From Omphalotus guepiniiformis (Eukaryota; Basidiomycota; Agaricomycetes; Agaricales; Omphalotaceae): 64,000 nucleotides of DNA. The notes beneath the pieces are model-generated. The model searched no databases. It was not told the origin of the DNA and saw only the letters and a list, made by a program, of their open reading frames with translations. The stretch covers positions 62,001 through 126,000 of the forward strand of contig JAQOOI010000019.1 in the NCBI GenBank assembly GCA_028554645.1, given 5' to 3'. Shown piece by piece: positions 11,180 through 24,158 of the stretch (position 1 is its first letter; each line of letters starts with the position of its first letter). The position numbers and the translations under genes were made by a program.

Positions 11180-12563
11180 TGCGTTTCTGTATTGAGAGTG
11201 CGAGTGTTGAGCTGTGTAGTATCGAAGGAAGTTCTTTCGATGTTGATAGAGTGAAAACCTGGCTTGTTTTTATACTCAGTTCGTACGGGTAAACCGGAGA
11301 ACATGGAAAGAACTTCATTCGATGAAAAGCGAAGATTGGACCCGTGCCAGTGATCTGTTGTATTGCAAAGAGTTTCAACGCGACGTCTAGCATGTAAAGT
11401 GACACCGGTAAAGCATACATACCCAAATGAAGCTTCCAAAATACGCAGTTTGAGCATGTCGGAGTTCTACGAGGGCATCCCTGAGACGTTGACTTGCAAA
11501 CTTCATATGGCGCCTACGGGTCCGGGTTAGTCTGACATCGAATACGAGGTAGCAAGTAGCAGTCGTTCCTGTTCTGTGCCACTGTGACGGTTCTGATGAC
11601 CGCCCGCGTACCTTCTGGGCCTATGTCATCGAGTAAGAAACACTGCTGAACCGGAAAGTAATGAGTGCGTCATCGACAAAGACCAGGACAATTCATACCT
11701 AGTTGAATCATATCATTTGGAAATTTCAAACTATGAATTTTTGGTGGGCGGGGATATGTACCAACTCTTCATCAAGGACATTTCAAAGCTCCGTCTAACA
11801 TTACATTCTTAGCTGGGGTGTAAGTTGCGAGTTAGCGACGTCAATTCAGCGCCAGGGAATTAATGGCAGAGCACGTACATTTTTCAATTTCTCCCGGAAT
11901 CACGTCTGTCTGATAGTAATATGTTATGTATTTTGAGCATCACTTGTAGCACTAGCATAGAGAGGGTAGGTACGCCAGTCGGCGAGTCGTTGGGGCGCAA
12001 AAAGGTACACCGCCGGTGGGTGATAGAATGTGGTCTCGCAGGGTCATATTCACCTCAATTGACAGTTCAGTGGCATTCAGCAGCTTCGGATCTTGAAGGA
12101 AAATGCTTCGAGCTGAATGTAGTAAGTGAGCCTCGACAACCAGTGGCGCTCTTGATAAACTTGAAGTACAGTAGAACTTGCAACTTGCTCCCCGTGTTGG
12201 AGCATCGATGATGATTCCTCCAACGTTTGTTAGATTGCAAAATCAAGGTAAGATTTCGGTCGAGTAAATCGAGCACGGAGCATGGTGAGAGTCGAGAAGA
12301 CAATGAGAAGAGTGTGGGAGGGACAAGCGCTTAACGTGCGAAATACTTGAGGGCCGGCAGTTGTGTGCACCACATTCCTGGCGCTTCCAGGCGCTTCCTC
12401 ACAGTGAACACAAACTTGAAGTTTTCTCAACTCCATGGCAAATGAAGAGTATCATCACAGCTCCAAATTATACGAAAATCAACTATACAAGTATCCAATC
12501 CAAGTTGAGTACATTGAGTGTGCATCACTCTAACTAGTGTGGAGGATCACTCGATCGCTCAGG

Positions 12564-13152
12564 CTAGGGCAGCACACCGAGTTCAGCAGGAACACAGTCA
12601 ATAGAAACACCACCCTGCAGAAAGATTCAAGTTGACAATCGTTCAGGAATCGGAGGTATACGAGAGTCAGGCAGAGGGGCGGCAGATAGACTTACAAAGC
12701 TATTGTCCTCACAGCAATAACCTATACAGCTTCCAGGATCAATGATGTTGATCGGTGTACACCCGGTTCCTAGAACAATGTTAGGGTCTTGAACGACGAT
12801 GCTGAGCGCAGCGAGGAGGGCGGCGCCTTCGGCGGAATCAGCCTAAATACATGAAATCGCATCGTGAGATACGGCTAAATTTCAAAGTTCTTGACTCAAC
12901 CTTCTCGGTACTCTCACAACATTGAACAGAATCAGTTTCGCAATGAATAGAGGGAGTGGGCAACGGCTAGAGTGGTATCTGGGTCAATCAACGAGTCACT
13001 TTCACTGCATTAAAAAGTCGACGACATACGGAGATGATAGTCGTTGTCGCTGCCAGTGGAAGGTCAGCTAGCCCAGGACTAGCGCCGGCAGCAAGCATGG
13101 TGAAGAGAGACAACACCACGACGGAGGAAAGATGAGAGAACATCATATTCAT
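12564..13152 (-). CDS. Divergent class I hydrophobin, array copy 3
   Basis: Four exons with the same layout. The start MNMMFSHLSSVVVLSLFTML is a signal peptide; the Thr linker is short. The cysteine blocks are IHCETDSVQCC, GTGCTP, SCIGYCC and IDCVP, ending LGVLP. The spacing between the fifth and sixth cysteines is three residues instead of the five in all sister genes, and the loop before it is also shorter. Frame and splice sites are intact. ATG 13152 is the longest choice; 13146 and 13143 are alternatives. A TATA-like element is at 13221-13226. Confidence 0.85.
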
Positions 13153-14293
13153 TGGTAGGTCTTGGTTTGTAGATAAAAAAGCTTTAGTCAGTTCAAGGCG
13201 AATGATGAGCAGCTCGGCAATTTATACTCAATTCTCGTCAGCGATGATAGAAATTTGTACCATTTCTTCATCGAGAATAATCAAGAACTTGCGATGCAAC
13301 GCTACCCTGGGTGTAAAGGCGGGTCAAGCATCAATCCACTGGCAGTAGCAGAGAAACAATTCAGAGCACACACAGTATTGATAGCTCCCACAGGACCAGT
13401 CTGTCTGAGCCTATCATGGCAGCACAATCAAAAAGTGGCACAGAGAGGGTTCATGATACATCACTCGAATTAATGGGAGGATGAGCAAGGTACACCTGCC
13501 AGTGTAGAAGTAGACATGGCCAGCGAAGGGCTGACTGAGAATGTGATCGCGCAGTCATACTCACCTCAATTACATAAATATCTTTCAGCGGCGTTCGACA
13601 GCTTCGGGTTTTGAAGGGGAGTAATGTCGAATAAACTTAGTAGTAAGTGAGTACGGGGCACTGACATGGACCCTGCATGAACCGAGTTCCTCGCCACGAC
13701 AGCCTAGGCTGATGAATCTTGAAGTAAAACTTGAATTTTGCTCGAAACTTGCTGCTCGTATTGATATTGACCTTAGAGTATAAGTTGCATGTTTTGAGCA
13801 AGATTTCGGTGAAGTAAGTCATACCGCGTTTAGAGCAGTTCAAGGGTGCAAAATAGCGCAAAGCGGGAGTAGCGACTTGCTTGAGGGCCGGTATGCCTGA
13901 TGGGTGCACGAGCGCTTATTCATGAGCGCTTCTCTCCTCAGTCATCTGTCAACACAAAAACCAACTCAGGATTACGTATCATCAAACTATTCAATTTCAC
14001 AAAAATCAACTCTGACGCAAAAACAAAATCACTAGTACCCGAATCTGAAGGGATTGTTCAACCGAACATCCAATCAAAATCTAAATACTGGTCAATTCAA
14101 CCCAAACGATAGAAAAGAAAAAGAAGGAAAGAAAGGAAAGGTAAGAAGTTGACAATATTCTTGTATCTCATCTCGTACTACATGTCAGCGCAGTTGAGCC
14201 CCACAGTGATCCTATTCGGCGTACGAAAACGAAAAACCGACCAGGTGCGCGTCACGCCGTCTAGGGACTCGTTCTGGCACTATGTAGCAACAC

Positions 14294-14894
14294 TCAGAGG
14301 TTGAGGTTAACAGGAGTACAGCCAATAGCAACAACTCCGTTCTACATTTCAAGTTGTCAAAAGCAAGTTCAGAGTCGAGAGTTGGGAAAGTGACTTACGA
14401 AGTTATTGTCCTCACAGCAGACGGGCTGTGCATTGCAAGAGTTTCCTCCGACACCAATGACGCTGATAGGGCTGCAACCGAGTCCAATAGGAATGTTAAC
14501 GTCTTGAACAGCGACGCCGGCTAGAGCGAGGGCAGCTGCGCATGCAGGGGCTCCAGCCTATACACATGGAATCGTGCCATCAGATATTGCTGACTTAGTG
14601 GACCGCGGCCGGCCAAGAAAGATGTGCACGAATTGACTCACGTTCTGAACGCTATTGCAGCATTGGACAGGACCAGTGTTGCACTGGCTAGCAGGCTGAG
14701 TAGCAGTGGGCACAGGCTAGAGCGGTTGAGGGCATATAACCGTCAGTCAACATTTCGCGCACGACCGCCAGACGACCTACCGTCTCGGTTACAGTCACTG
14801 TCGTCGTCACTGGGGGGTTACCTCCGTTAGGAGCGGCGGCAGCAAGGATGGTGAAGAGAGACAAAGCCACAACAGCGGAGAGACGAGAGAACAT
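14294..14894 (-). CDS. Class I hydrophobin, array copy 4
   Basis: A type B member of about 131 aa in four exons. The signal peptide [20 protein letters not shown] is followed by APNGGNPP and a Thr-rich linker. Cysteine blocks are [25 protein letters not shown] and IGCTP, ending VNLNL. An additional cysteine lies in the loop after exon 2 (AGAPACAAA), giving nine cysteines in the mature part, which sister copies lack. A TATA-like element is at 15000-15005. Confidence 0.92.
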
Positions 14895-16647
14895 ATTGTG
14901 GTAGGTTGGTTATTCGTGGGTTACGAAGAGTGCTTGAGTCGAACTGAGTCTTTGCAGCGAAGGCGAATGATGAAAAAGAAGAGAGCTTGAGGTGCGCCCT
15001 TTATACCTTTTCCTCGAACTTCAATCACGGGATGAAAGAAACTACCGGAGAGGGATTACCAAATGAAGCTTCCAATATATGCACTTGTAGCAGGTTGCGG
15101 CATGTCGGAGTTCTTTAAAGGCGTTCGTGAGACGATGACTTGCGAACTTCATGTGTCGCCTGCGGGTCCGGGTTAATTTGAGTTCCAATACGAGGTGAAA
15201 GTAGCAGACGTCCCTTCTTGTGCCACTGATGAATCGATGACCGTCCATGTACTGGGCATATGTCATCGTGCAACAGCTGCACTAGAACGCAATGAGTATA
15301 TCAGTGCGTCACCGTGTAAAACAGATCTATTGAATCATATATCAATCAAGAATTTCAAACTATGAATTATTCGTGGTCGGGATATGTACCAGCTCTTCAT
15401 CGAGGACAAATCAAACTTCGTTGCCAGAAGTAACATATCGCGGGGTGTAAAATGCGAGTTAGCGACGTCAATTCAGTGGCAGAACAATGCAGAGCACGTA
15501 CAGTTTCATTTGTTCCCGGAAACCACGTCTGTCTGATCATGAGCCTTTTTTATGCATTTTGGGGATCATTTGTAGCACTAGCATGGATATATTGTGTACG
15601 TCAGTCGGCGAGTCATTGGGGGCGCAAAAAGGTACACCGCCGGTGCGCTGATTGTGATATCGCAGGGTCATACTCACCTCAACCCTCAATCAACCGTTCA
15701 ACAGCTTCGGATCTTGGAGGGGAATGCTTCGAGCTGAGTTTAGTAGGTACGCCTCGCGAGCTCAGTGGCGCTTTTCTGACATCTGTCGCCGCGAAATTCT
15801 GATGAAAGTAGAACTTGCCAGTTGAGTCGGACAAGCAATTAGCGCTTCGAAGTACTTCCAGTTGAGGGCCAGCATATGCGTGAGTCTGACGTGTCTGAGC
15901 GCTTCTCTCGCAGCGTCTCTTCAACAGCGTTCAGCGTTTAAGACTTTGAAGGGAGAATGTGCGAGTTGAATGTAGTAAGAGTCGCAGCGAAACTTCCTAC
16001 AGAATTTCCTAATGATTTTTGAACTTGAAATAACTTGTTTCCCAAGTTGAACCGCTAGAGCATTTCGTTAATTGCATGGTCCAGGCGGTCGAGTGAGTTA
16101 TCACGTCTACGAGTACGGAGCAGAGTGAGACGTCGGTGAAGTTGGTCAAGTTGGTGAGAAGAGCGGAATCAGTAAGTATGACTTGAGGGCCGGCGAATAC
16201 GTGCCAACTTTGGTTTTGTTTTGAATGTGCCTGAGCCTGAGCGCCTTCCCCAGTTCTCTTGACATTCCCTCTTCATCTTATATATTGCAAAGGAAAGGCA
16301 ATATCATCATATCAATTTTCACAGAAAATCAACTACACATAATGTCAATTCCATACAGACGCAAAAACATAACCCAACTTGAAGACGGGCCTTCCAAGAT
16401 GAGAAATCAATCCGCGACTGATCATGAACGTGACGTGGAAATCAACTACGGTATCCAAACGAGAGAAGGAGAGGAAGAAAAGGTAATTGAATGACAAATA
16501 TTCTTGTATCTATAATCGTACTACTTGTCTGCGCAGTGAGCCCCCACAATGATCCTACTCGGCGTACGAAAACGAGAAACCGCAACTAGCCAGACCAGGT
16601 GCGCGTCACGCTGTCTAGGGACTCGTTCTGGCACTATGTAGCAACAC

Positions 16648-17252
16648 TCAGGCATTGAGGTTAACGGGGGTACACCCGATAGCGACAGCTCCGTTCTATA
16701 GTTCAAGTTGTCAATTTCAACTGTTCCGAGCAGTCCTCTCTCTCAAGCGAGAGTCAGGAAGATAGCAGAGACTCACGAAGTTATTATTCTCACAGCAGAC
16801 GGGCTGCGCAAGGCAGTTGTTTCCTCCGATACCGATGACGCTGATCGGGGTGCAAGTGATTCCGACGAGAACGCTGAGGTCTTGAACTACGACGCCGAGC
16901 GAGGCGAGAAGACCTGAGGCTGCAGTGGATGATGCCTATCGCGCCATTAGATACTAGCTCAGTGGACCACAGTGGATCGCGGTGGTTGTGTACGACTGAA
17001 CTCACAGGCTGAACGCTATTGCAGCATTGGATAGGACCAGTGTTGCACTGGCTAGCGGGCTCAGTAGCAGTGGGCACAGGCTAGTGCGGTTGAGGGTATT
17101 TAACCATTAGTCAATATCTCGCGCATGACAAGCTGACGACCTACCGCCGTGAAAGTCACTGTCGTCGTCACTGGGGGGTTACCTCCGTTAGGAGCGGCGG
17201 CAGCAAGGATGGTGAAGAGAGACAAGGTCACGACAGAGAGACGAGCGAACAT
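16648..17252 (-). CDS. Class I hydrophobin, array copy 5
   Basis: A type B member, predicted 129 aa, four exons. The signal peptide is [19 protein letters not shown]. Cysteine blocks are [25 protein letters not shown] and IGCTP, ending VNLNA. The stretch 16702-16944 (exon 3 and the introns beside it) is nearly identical to 25691-25933 in copy 8, while the flanking exons differ. A TATA-like element is at 17352-17358. Confidence 0.92.
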
Positions 17253-18436
17253 TTTGTTAGTAGGTTGATTATTTGTAGGTTACGAAGAGAGCTTTGTGAA
17301 CTGAGTCTTTGCAACGAAGGCGAATGATGAAAACAAGCTTGAGGTGCGTCCTTTTATACCTTTTCCTCGAACTTCCATCACGGCATGAAAGAAACTACCG
17401 GAAAGGAATACATACCAAATGAAGCTTTCGGAATATGCGCTTGTAGCAGGTTGTGGCATGTCGGAGTTCTTTGGAGGCGTTCGTGAGACGATGACTTGCG
17501 AACTTGATGTGTCGCCTGCGGGTCCGGGTTAATTCGAGTTCCTATACGAGGTGAAAAGTAGAAGGCGTTCCTTCTTTGTGCCACTGATGTTTCTGATGAC
17601 CGTACATGTACCTGATGGGCATATGTCATCGTGCAAAAGTTGCAGTAGAACTCAATGAGTACAGCAGTGCGTCATCATTTAAAACAGACCTCTTCATACC
17701 TATTGAATCTTATACCAATCGAGAATTTCAAACTATGAATTGTTCGTGGACGGGGATATGCAGCAGCTCTTCATCGAGGACAGTTCAAATGTTCGATTCC
17801 AAAAGTAACATATCGCGGGGGTGTAAAATGCGAGTTAGCGACGTCAATTCAGCGCCAGAGAAACAATGGCAAAGCACGTACAATTCAACTACTCCGGGAA
17901 CCACGTCTGTCTGATCATGAGCATATGATATGCATTTCAAGCATGACTTGGCAGCACTAGCATAGAGAGGGTATGTACGTCAGTCGCGAGTCATTGACCC
18001 GGGGGGGGGCGCCACCATCGGTGGAATGACCCACAATGGACGCGGTCATACTCACCTCGACTAAGCGTTCAACCGCGTGTGTTAAGTGCGCCTCAATAGC
18101 TCAATGGCGTTCTTCGGACATCTATCCTCGCGAAAGCTTGATGAACTTGAAGTACAGTACAACTTCTACTTGTTCTCCGTGTTGAAATATTGGCATGGAT
18201 GGCAATTCCTCCAACATGTTGTTAGTTGCATTTTTTAAAGCAAGTTGTCGTTCGAGTGAGTTGTCACGTCTACAAGTATCCGTGCACAGCAGAGCGATAA
18301 GTTGAAGAGGTTGGTAAGCAGAGCAGGAGCAGAGTGGTACTATCGGAAAGGCGCGTATGTACATAGGAGTAGGTAACCGTGTATGACCGTGTATATATTA
18401 CTTGAGGGCCGGCTACTGCGAATAATGAACGTGCCT

Positions 18437-20410
18437 CTGGCGATGACATGAAAACCTGGCAGCAGGATGTTATGCTTATCACGCATGGTGTCAGGTATCT
18501 GAGATGAGTTGGAAGCCGAATTCTCGAGGATGATTGGGGAGAGTGCCTTATAAAAGACCAATAAGTCCTCCAGTGGTAGATGTGGTGCCTCGAAGGGCTT
18601 TGTGAATGAAGATCGGTTTCTCCAGGCCATAGGGGAAGGGGAATCATGAGGGACGCAAGACAGAACATCATTCTTTGGCGCGCCAGCCTTATTGTTCGGT
18701 TTCCCCTTACCGCTAACGGTGTTGTTAGCCTCATTGAAGCTGCCCTTTCGTTTGGTTTTAACCCGCTCCTTAATGGGAGGTACCAACCCCACGTCCTCAA
18801 ACGAGCGCTCGAGCGAATCAAGGAGCTTGCGCTGCGCTTTCCGAGGATCGCGTCACCCAAGGCGGAGCAAAGAAATTTCCCAGCTCAGAAGAAACGGTGG
18901 TTGTTGGTGTAGTGGAGGTGGAGGTGACAATCAGGAACGTTTTTGTACCGCCACTGGTGGTAGTAGTGGTAATAGCCGTGCTGCTAGATCCCGTACTAAC
19001 CACGCCCACAGAAGACGACAACCGCGAGGATGAAGACGAAGAAGATGAAGTGTCCTAGGGTAATAAAATATTGTCTCCGTGACGCTGAGAATTAAAATTA
19101 GGCATTCGGCGTCTTGAACGCTGTGGACGATCAGGGGTCGATTCCTGAGGTGCCGGTTGAGTGTGCGAGGAGCTGTTCGAAATATGTTCGCGGCCTAGCC
19201 CATTTTGTCCCGTCACTTCTAGATCCACGAGACCTTCGTCGACATCTGAGCTTTGCACCAGTCCCGACCTCGTCCCAACGCCTTCGACGTTGACGGCGAA
19301 GACAGATCTCCTTCAACAACATGGAAACCACCCAACACCCAATCAAGTCTCTTCTTCTGATTCTCGTTTTCGTCTACCCAATTCTCCCTCTCACTGTGCT
19401 CCTTCAACAGACTCGGCTCTTTCTCCTCACTTCCCTTCCTCCTCGATCTTGACGAGGGGACAACACTCCCACTACCCTTACTCACTTCCCTCTCACTCTC
19501 CCTTTCTTCACCCTTTTCTGAACCGGTCCCATTGCCTTTCCCTGGTCTAGGCAACCACGGAACAAAGGTAGCCATATTCGCCTGATGCTGATCTAACACC
19601 ACCTTTCTCATAATCTCCGTATTCGTGAACACCTCTTGCACCGTTCGTTGGGCAAGCATAAAAACGTGTGAACGAAACCGAGATTCAGCTTGCGCAGTAG
19701 AGCTAGTCTGTTTCTGTATATTCGAAACAACAACGGATGGAGGCGGGGCCAACGGGCTTCTTGACAAATGAAGTTTTAGGAAACGATGAATTCGAAGCGC
19801 TCGTGAAGACATTTTCGTTCGCCTTGCCACCAATACCACCAGAAATAAGAGGTGTACCGGAATTAGCGCTTGAGCTCGGACCCGGACGATGTTGTCTCCG
19901 TAGTGAAAACGCCATCGCTTTCGAATGTTCATGTACAATGACAGGCGGATGGTCAGGATCATGCAGGCGCACAGTCTCTATTGACGTAGACGAAAAAGAA
20001 CGATGTTTAGAAGTGGGCGTCGCTTTCGGTGTCGCAGTCTCGTCATCAAAATGCGAGGGGGAGGTCGATGAATGAGATGTGGATTGTTGTGGGTACTCTG
20101 AACTGGAAGCAGTAGAATTGAGCTGTAATCTCGCATGGCAATTTCAGAAACATTACCTGAAAGTAAACCCGAAGCAGCGCTAGAGCTAGAGCTAGGTGCT
20201 GGGCTATCACGTAGTCGTCGATTAATGAGTCGCTGTTGAGGTTTTCCTTGACCACTTCGGAAACCTGGTTATTGAATAATACAATCAGAGATACGAAGCG
20301 ACAGGTTGAACGATATACACACCACACCTCTCCTTCCCCTTTCCCACTCTTCTTCCCCTTCCTCTTACGCTCCTTTCCAGTTCTACCACTGCAACTACCA
20401 CCACCCAGCA
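18437..20410 (-). pseudogene. Truncated multi-exon gene of unknown function inserted in the array
   Basis: This block has no counterpart in other array units. Spacer homology stops near 18436 and resumes near 20411. On the minus strand several frames with gene-like composition can be joined. A Ser-rich N-terminal part contains VRLHDPDHPPVIVHEHSKAM and FSLRRQHRPGPSSSANSG. A middle part contains FMLAQRTVQEVFTNTEIMRK and DQHQANMATFVPWLPRP. A C-terminal part contains QRKLLDSLERSFEDVGLVPP and LPLEDLLVFYKALSPIILEN. The last frame reads into the array spacer and ends there, and the middle needs a frame change near 19270, so it looks like a captured and decayed copy. I do not recognise the family. 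Confidence 0.5.
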
Positions 20411-21177
20411 CCTCTCTAACCTTGGAGCACTAGCGCTCTGAGATCCCACTCCGTCGCCAGGAAAGCCTGATAAACTAAAATTTGCTTGCAACTTCGTTGA
20501 AGCATATGCATAGATGGGAATTCCTCCAGCATTTCGTAGGTTGATCATTCCAGGCACTCAAGTTCGGTCAAGGGAATCATCTTACAAGCCCAGAGTAGAG
20601 TAAGAAGTGTGTGAGAAGTTGGTGAGAAGAGTGGAATCGGGAAAAGCACATACTTGAGGGGCCGGCATTTGCGTGACAGATGTGCCTGAACGCTTCTTTC
20701 GACATTTTTCTCAATACCTCCCCATACTCAAATTGCAAAGAAATCGACTACACATAAATCATTTCACACAAACGCAGATACATAATTGTCTAATCCAATT
20801 TGAAGAGGGCCTTCCAAGATGGGAATGAAGCCTCCGACTGAAATGAGAATCGAGGAAAGGGAGTTGACTGTGGTATCGTGGCGGGCATCAGAAGATAACT
20901 CAGACATCATACAGGTGATTTGTTATACTCGTTAAACAGAAGACTAGTGACATGATTTCCTGTACAACCAACAGCCGATCATCCACTTCTTCGATAAAAG
21001 AATCACACAACATAAAACAAGAAAAAAAGGAAATTGATTTCGACATTGAACATTACTTCGGAGAAGCCACGATAAGAACGATCTACGGTATCATCCCAGT
21101 GATTGACAAGAACCGGAATGAAACCGTAGTTGCGGCTCCGATCCTTCAAGAACCTCGACCTATTGCGGCGTTGCGCA

Positions 21178-21779
21178 TTAAGCGTTGACATCAACAGGGA
21201 CACATCCAATAGCGACGACCCCGTTCTGTAATCAAGTTCATTTCAATGAGTATTAATTCTGACCACTGGTAGAAGAATAACGTACAAAAGTTGTTGTTCT
21301 CACAGCAGACAGGCTGCGCAGAGCAAGAGTTTCCTCCGATACCAATGACGCTGATAGGAGTGCAGGTGATACCGATGGGAACGTTCACGTCCTGGACGAC
21401 GATGCCGAGCAATCCCAAGAGGGAACTGGCTGAAGGAGAGCCGGCCTGTAGACGACATTAAAGAAGAAATCAGCGAAAACTTCTGGAGAGTTTCAGAGTG
21501 AAATCGCATACCTTCTGGACGCTGTTACAGCATTGAATCGGTCCAGTATTACATTGACTTGCGGGCACAGTGGTAGTGGTCGCAGGCTGTAGACATTGAG
21601 CACGTATATTAGCAATTCATAAATCAGCCACAAAGAAAGCAAAACGGGGTACGTACGGCTGTGGCAGTTACAGTGACTGTGGTCGTCGCCGGGGGTTGCC
21701 CTCCTCCCGGCGTGGCGACAGCAAGAACTGCAAAAGAAGACAAGATGAAGAGAGCAGATGTAGATACACGAGCGAGCAT
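21178..21779 (-). pseudogene. Class I hydrophobin, array copy 6, frameshifted at the end of exon 3
   Basis: A type A member. Signal peptide, Thr-rich linker and cysteine blocks [16 protein letters not shown] and SCSAQPVCC are intact. At the exon 3/intron 3 border the sister genes read AACTTC followed directly by GT, while this copy reads AACTTTT before GTACGT: one extra T. Splicing at that GT joins T to AA of exon 4 and creates TAA straight after NNF. Exon 4, which still encodes [10 protein letters not shown], would be out of use and the eighth cysteine lost. Either a truncated product is made or the gene is a recent pseudogene. The TATA-like element at 21875-21880 is intact. Confidence 0.82.
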
Positions 21780-23455
21780 TGCGTTTCTTTGGTGAGAGTG
21801 CGTTGTTGAGCTGTAAAGTATCTGTATCGAAGGAGATTTCTTTCGATGTTGATAGAGTGAAAACCAAGTCTGATTTTATACTCAACTTGTACGGGTAAAC
21901 CGGAGAACAGGGCACAGAAATCATTGGATGAAAAGCGAAAAATGGACCCGTGCCAGTAAGCTGTTGTATTGCAAAGAGTTTCAACGCGACGTCTAGCATG
22001 TAGAAAGTGACATCGGTAAAGCATGCATACCCAAATGAAGCTTCCAAAATATGCAGTTCTAGGATGTCGGAGTTCTACGAAGGGCATCCGTAAGACGATG
22101 ACTTGCGAACATCATATGGCTCCTACGGTTCTGGGTTAGTTTGACATCAAATCCGAGGTGGACAAGTAGCAGACGTTCTTGTTTTGTGCCACTGCGACCG
22201 TTGATGACCGTCCATGTACCTGCTGGGCATATGTCATTGTGCAACAGCTGCACTAGAACGCAAATGAGTACATCAGTGCGTCATCGTTTTGAAACAGACC
22301 TCTTCATACCTAAGGAATAATATCATTTGAATATTTCAATTTTCGTGGCCGGGGATAGGTACCTAGGTACCAGCTCTTCATCGAGGACAAATGAAACTTT
22401 CATTTTCAGAAGTAAAATATCGCGGGGTGTAGAATCCGAATTAGCGACGTCAACTCAGCGCCAGAACAATGCAGAGCACGTACAGTTCTTGACTGCTCCC
22501 GGAATCACGTCTGTCTGATCATGAGCGCGGAGCCTTCAAGTTCATTATGCATCTTGAGCATCAATTGCAGAACTAGCACAGAAAGGATATGTACGTCAGT
22601 TGACGAGTCATTGGGGTGCAAAAAGGTACACCATCGGTGGATTGATTGAAGGTGGTATCGCAGGGTCGTACTCACCTCAGTCCTCAATCAACCGTTCAAC
22701 GGCGGTCAGCAGCTTCGGATCTTGATGGGGATTGCTTCGAGTTGCATGTAGTATGTGCGCCTCGAGAACTCAGTGGCGCTCTTCGGACATCTGTCGTCGC
22801 GAAAGTCTGATGAACTTGAAGTACATTACAATTTGCACTTCCCCGTGTTGAAACATTGGCATGGATGACAATTCCTCCAGTATCATCAAGGCGAGCTTTC
22901 AGTCGAGTGAAACATCACGTTTTCAAGTACGGAGCAGAGTGAGAAGTTGGAGAAATTGGAGAAAAAGAGAAAGCGCGTAAACAGAACTTGAGCTTGGCAA
23001 GCTTGAGGGCCGGCAAAAGTGTAGTTTTTCAGTGTGCCTGAGCGCCTACCCCAGCGCTTCTCTCGACATTTCTCGTTTCCTCCTTCGTCCATTTCACACA
23101 TTGGAAAGGAAAGGTATGGTCAATATATCAAATTTCACGGAAAATCAACTACACATAATATCAATTCCACACAGACGCAAAAACATAGCCCAAATTGAAG
23201 GAGGCCTTCCAAGATGAGAAATCAATACGACTGAACGTGACGTGGAATCAACTATGGTATCCAAACGAGAGAAAGAAGGAGAGAAAGAAAAGATAAGGGA
23301 ATGACAATATTATTGTATCTCAAATCGTACTACTTGTTTGTGCAGTGAGCCCCACTATGATCCTACTCGGCGTACGAAAACAAAAAACCGCAACGAGTCA
23401 GACCAGGTGCGCGTCACGTCAGCTAAGGACTCATTCTGGCACGATGTAGCGACAC

Positions 23456-24053
23456 TCAGAGGCTGAGGTTAACAGGGGTACAGCCGATAGCAACAACTCC
23501 GTTCTACAATTCCAATTCATGTTGTCAATATCAATCGTTCGGAGTTGAGAGTCAGGGCAATGGCAAAGACTTACGAAGTTGTTGTTCTCACAGCAGACGG
23601 GCTGCGCAGTGCAAGAGTTTCCTCCGATACCAATGACACTGATCGGGTTGCAAGTGAGTCCGATGGGAACGTTAACACCTTGCAGTACGATGCCGAGCAA
23701 ACCGAGAAGAGTTGCGGTTGCAGAGTCATTACTCTAAAACATGCCATTAGATATAGCTAACGCAGTGGACCCCGTGGTCAAGAAGATGTGACTCACAGAC
23801 TGAACGCTGTTGCAGCATTGGACAGGGCCAGTGTTGCACTGGCTAGCAGGCGGAGTACCAGTGGGGAACGACTAGAGCGGTCAAGGGCATTGAACCGTCA
23901 GTCAACATTTCGCGCATGACAAGTCGAGTCACGACCTACCGTCTCAGTGACCGTCACTGTCGTCGTCGCCGGCGGGTTACCTCCGTTAGGAGCGGCGGCA
24001 GCAAGGATGGTGAAGAGAGACAAGGTCACGACAGCGGAAAGACGAGAGAACAT
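23456..24053 (-). CDS. Class I hydrophobin, array copy 7 (TATA element deleted)
   Basis: A type B member, predicted 131 aa in four exons. Signal peptide [20 protein letters not shown]. Cysteine blocks [25 protein letters not shown] and IGCTP, ending VNLSL. The coding part is intact. About 100 bp upstream of the ATG the sisters read CCTTTTATACCTTTTCC (the TATA element on the gene's strand); here the text is CCTTTTCC at 24151-24158. A 9-bp deletion between CCTTTT repeats therefore removed the TATA element. Confidence 0.92.
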
Positions 24054-24150
24054 TTTGTTAGTAGGTTGGTTATTCGTGGGTTACGAAGAGAGCTTTGTGA
24101 ATTGAGTCTTTGCAACGAAGGCGAATGATGAAAACAAGCTTGAGGTGCGT

Positions 24151-24158
24151 CCTTTTCC
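24151..24158 (-). promoter_or_regulatory. Deleted TATA site of hydrophobin copy 7
   Basis: The promoter text around this point matches copies 5, 8 and 9 except that nine bases holding the TATA element are missing. Confidence 0.75.

Noticed and set aside
16708..16917. Identical 69-codon plus-strand frames at 16708-16917 and 25697-25906
   Set aside because: They are antisense to hydrophobin exon 3 and its introns; identity reflects gene conversion, not a separate gene.
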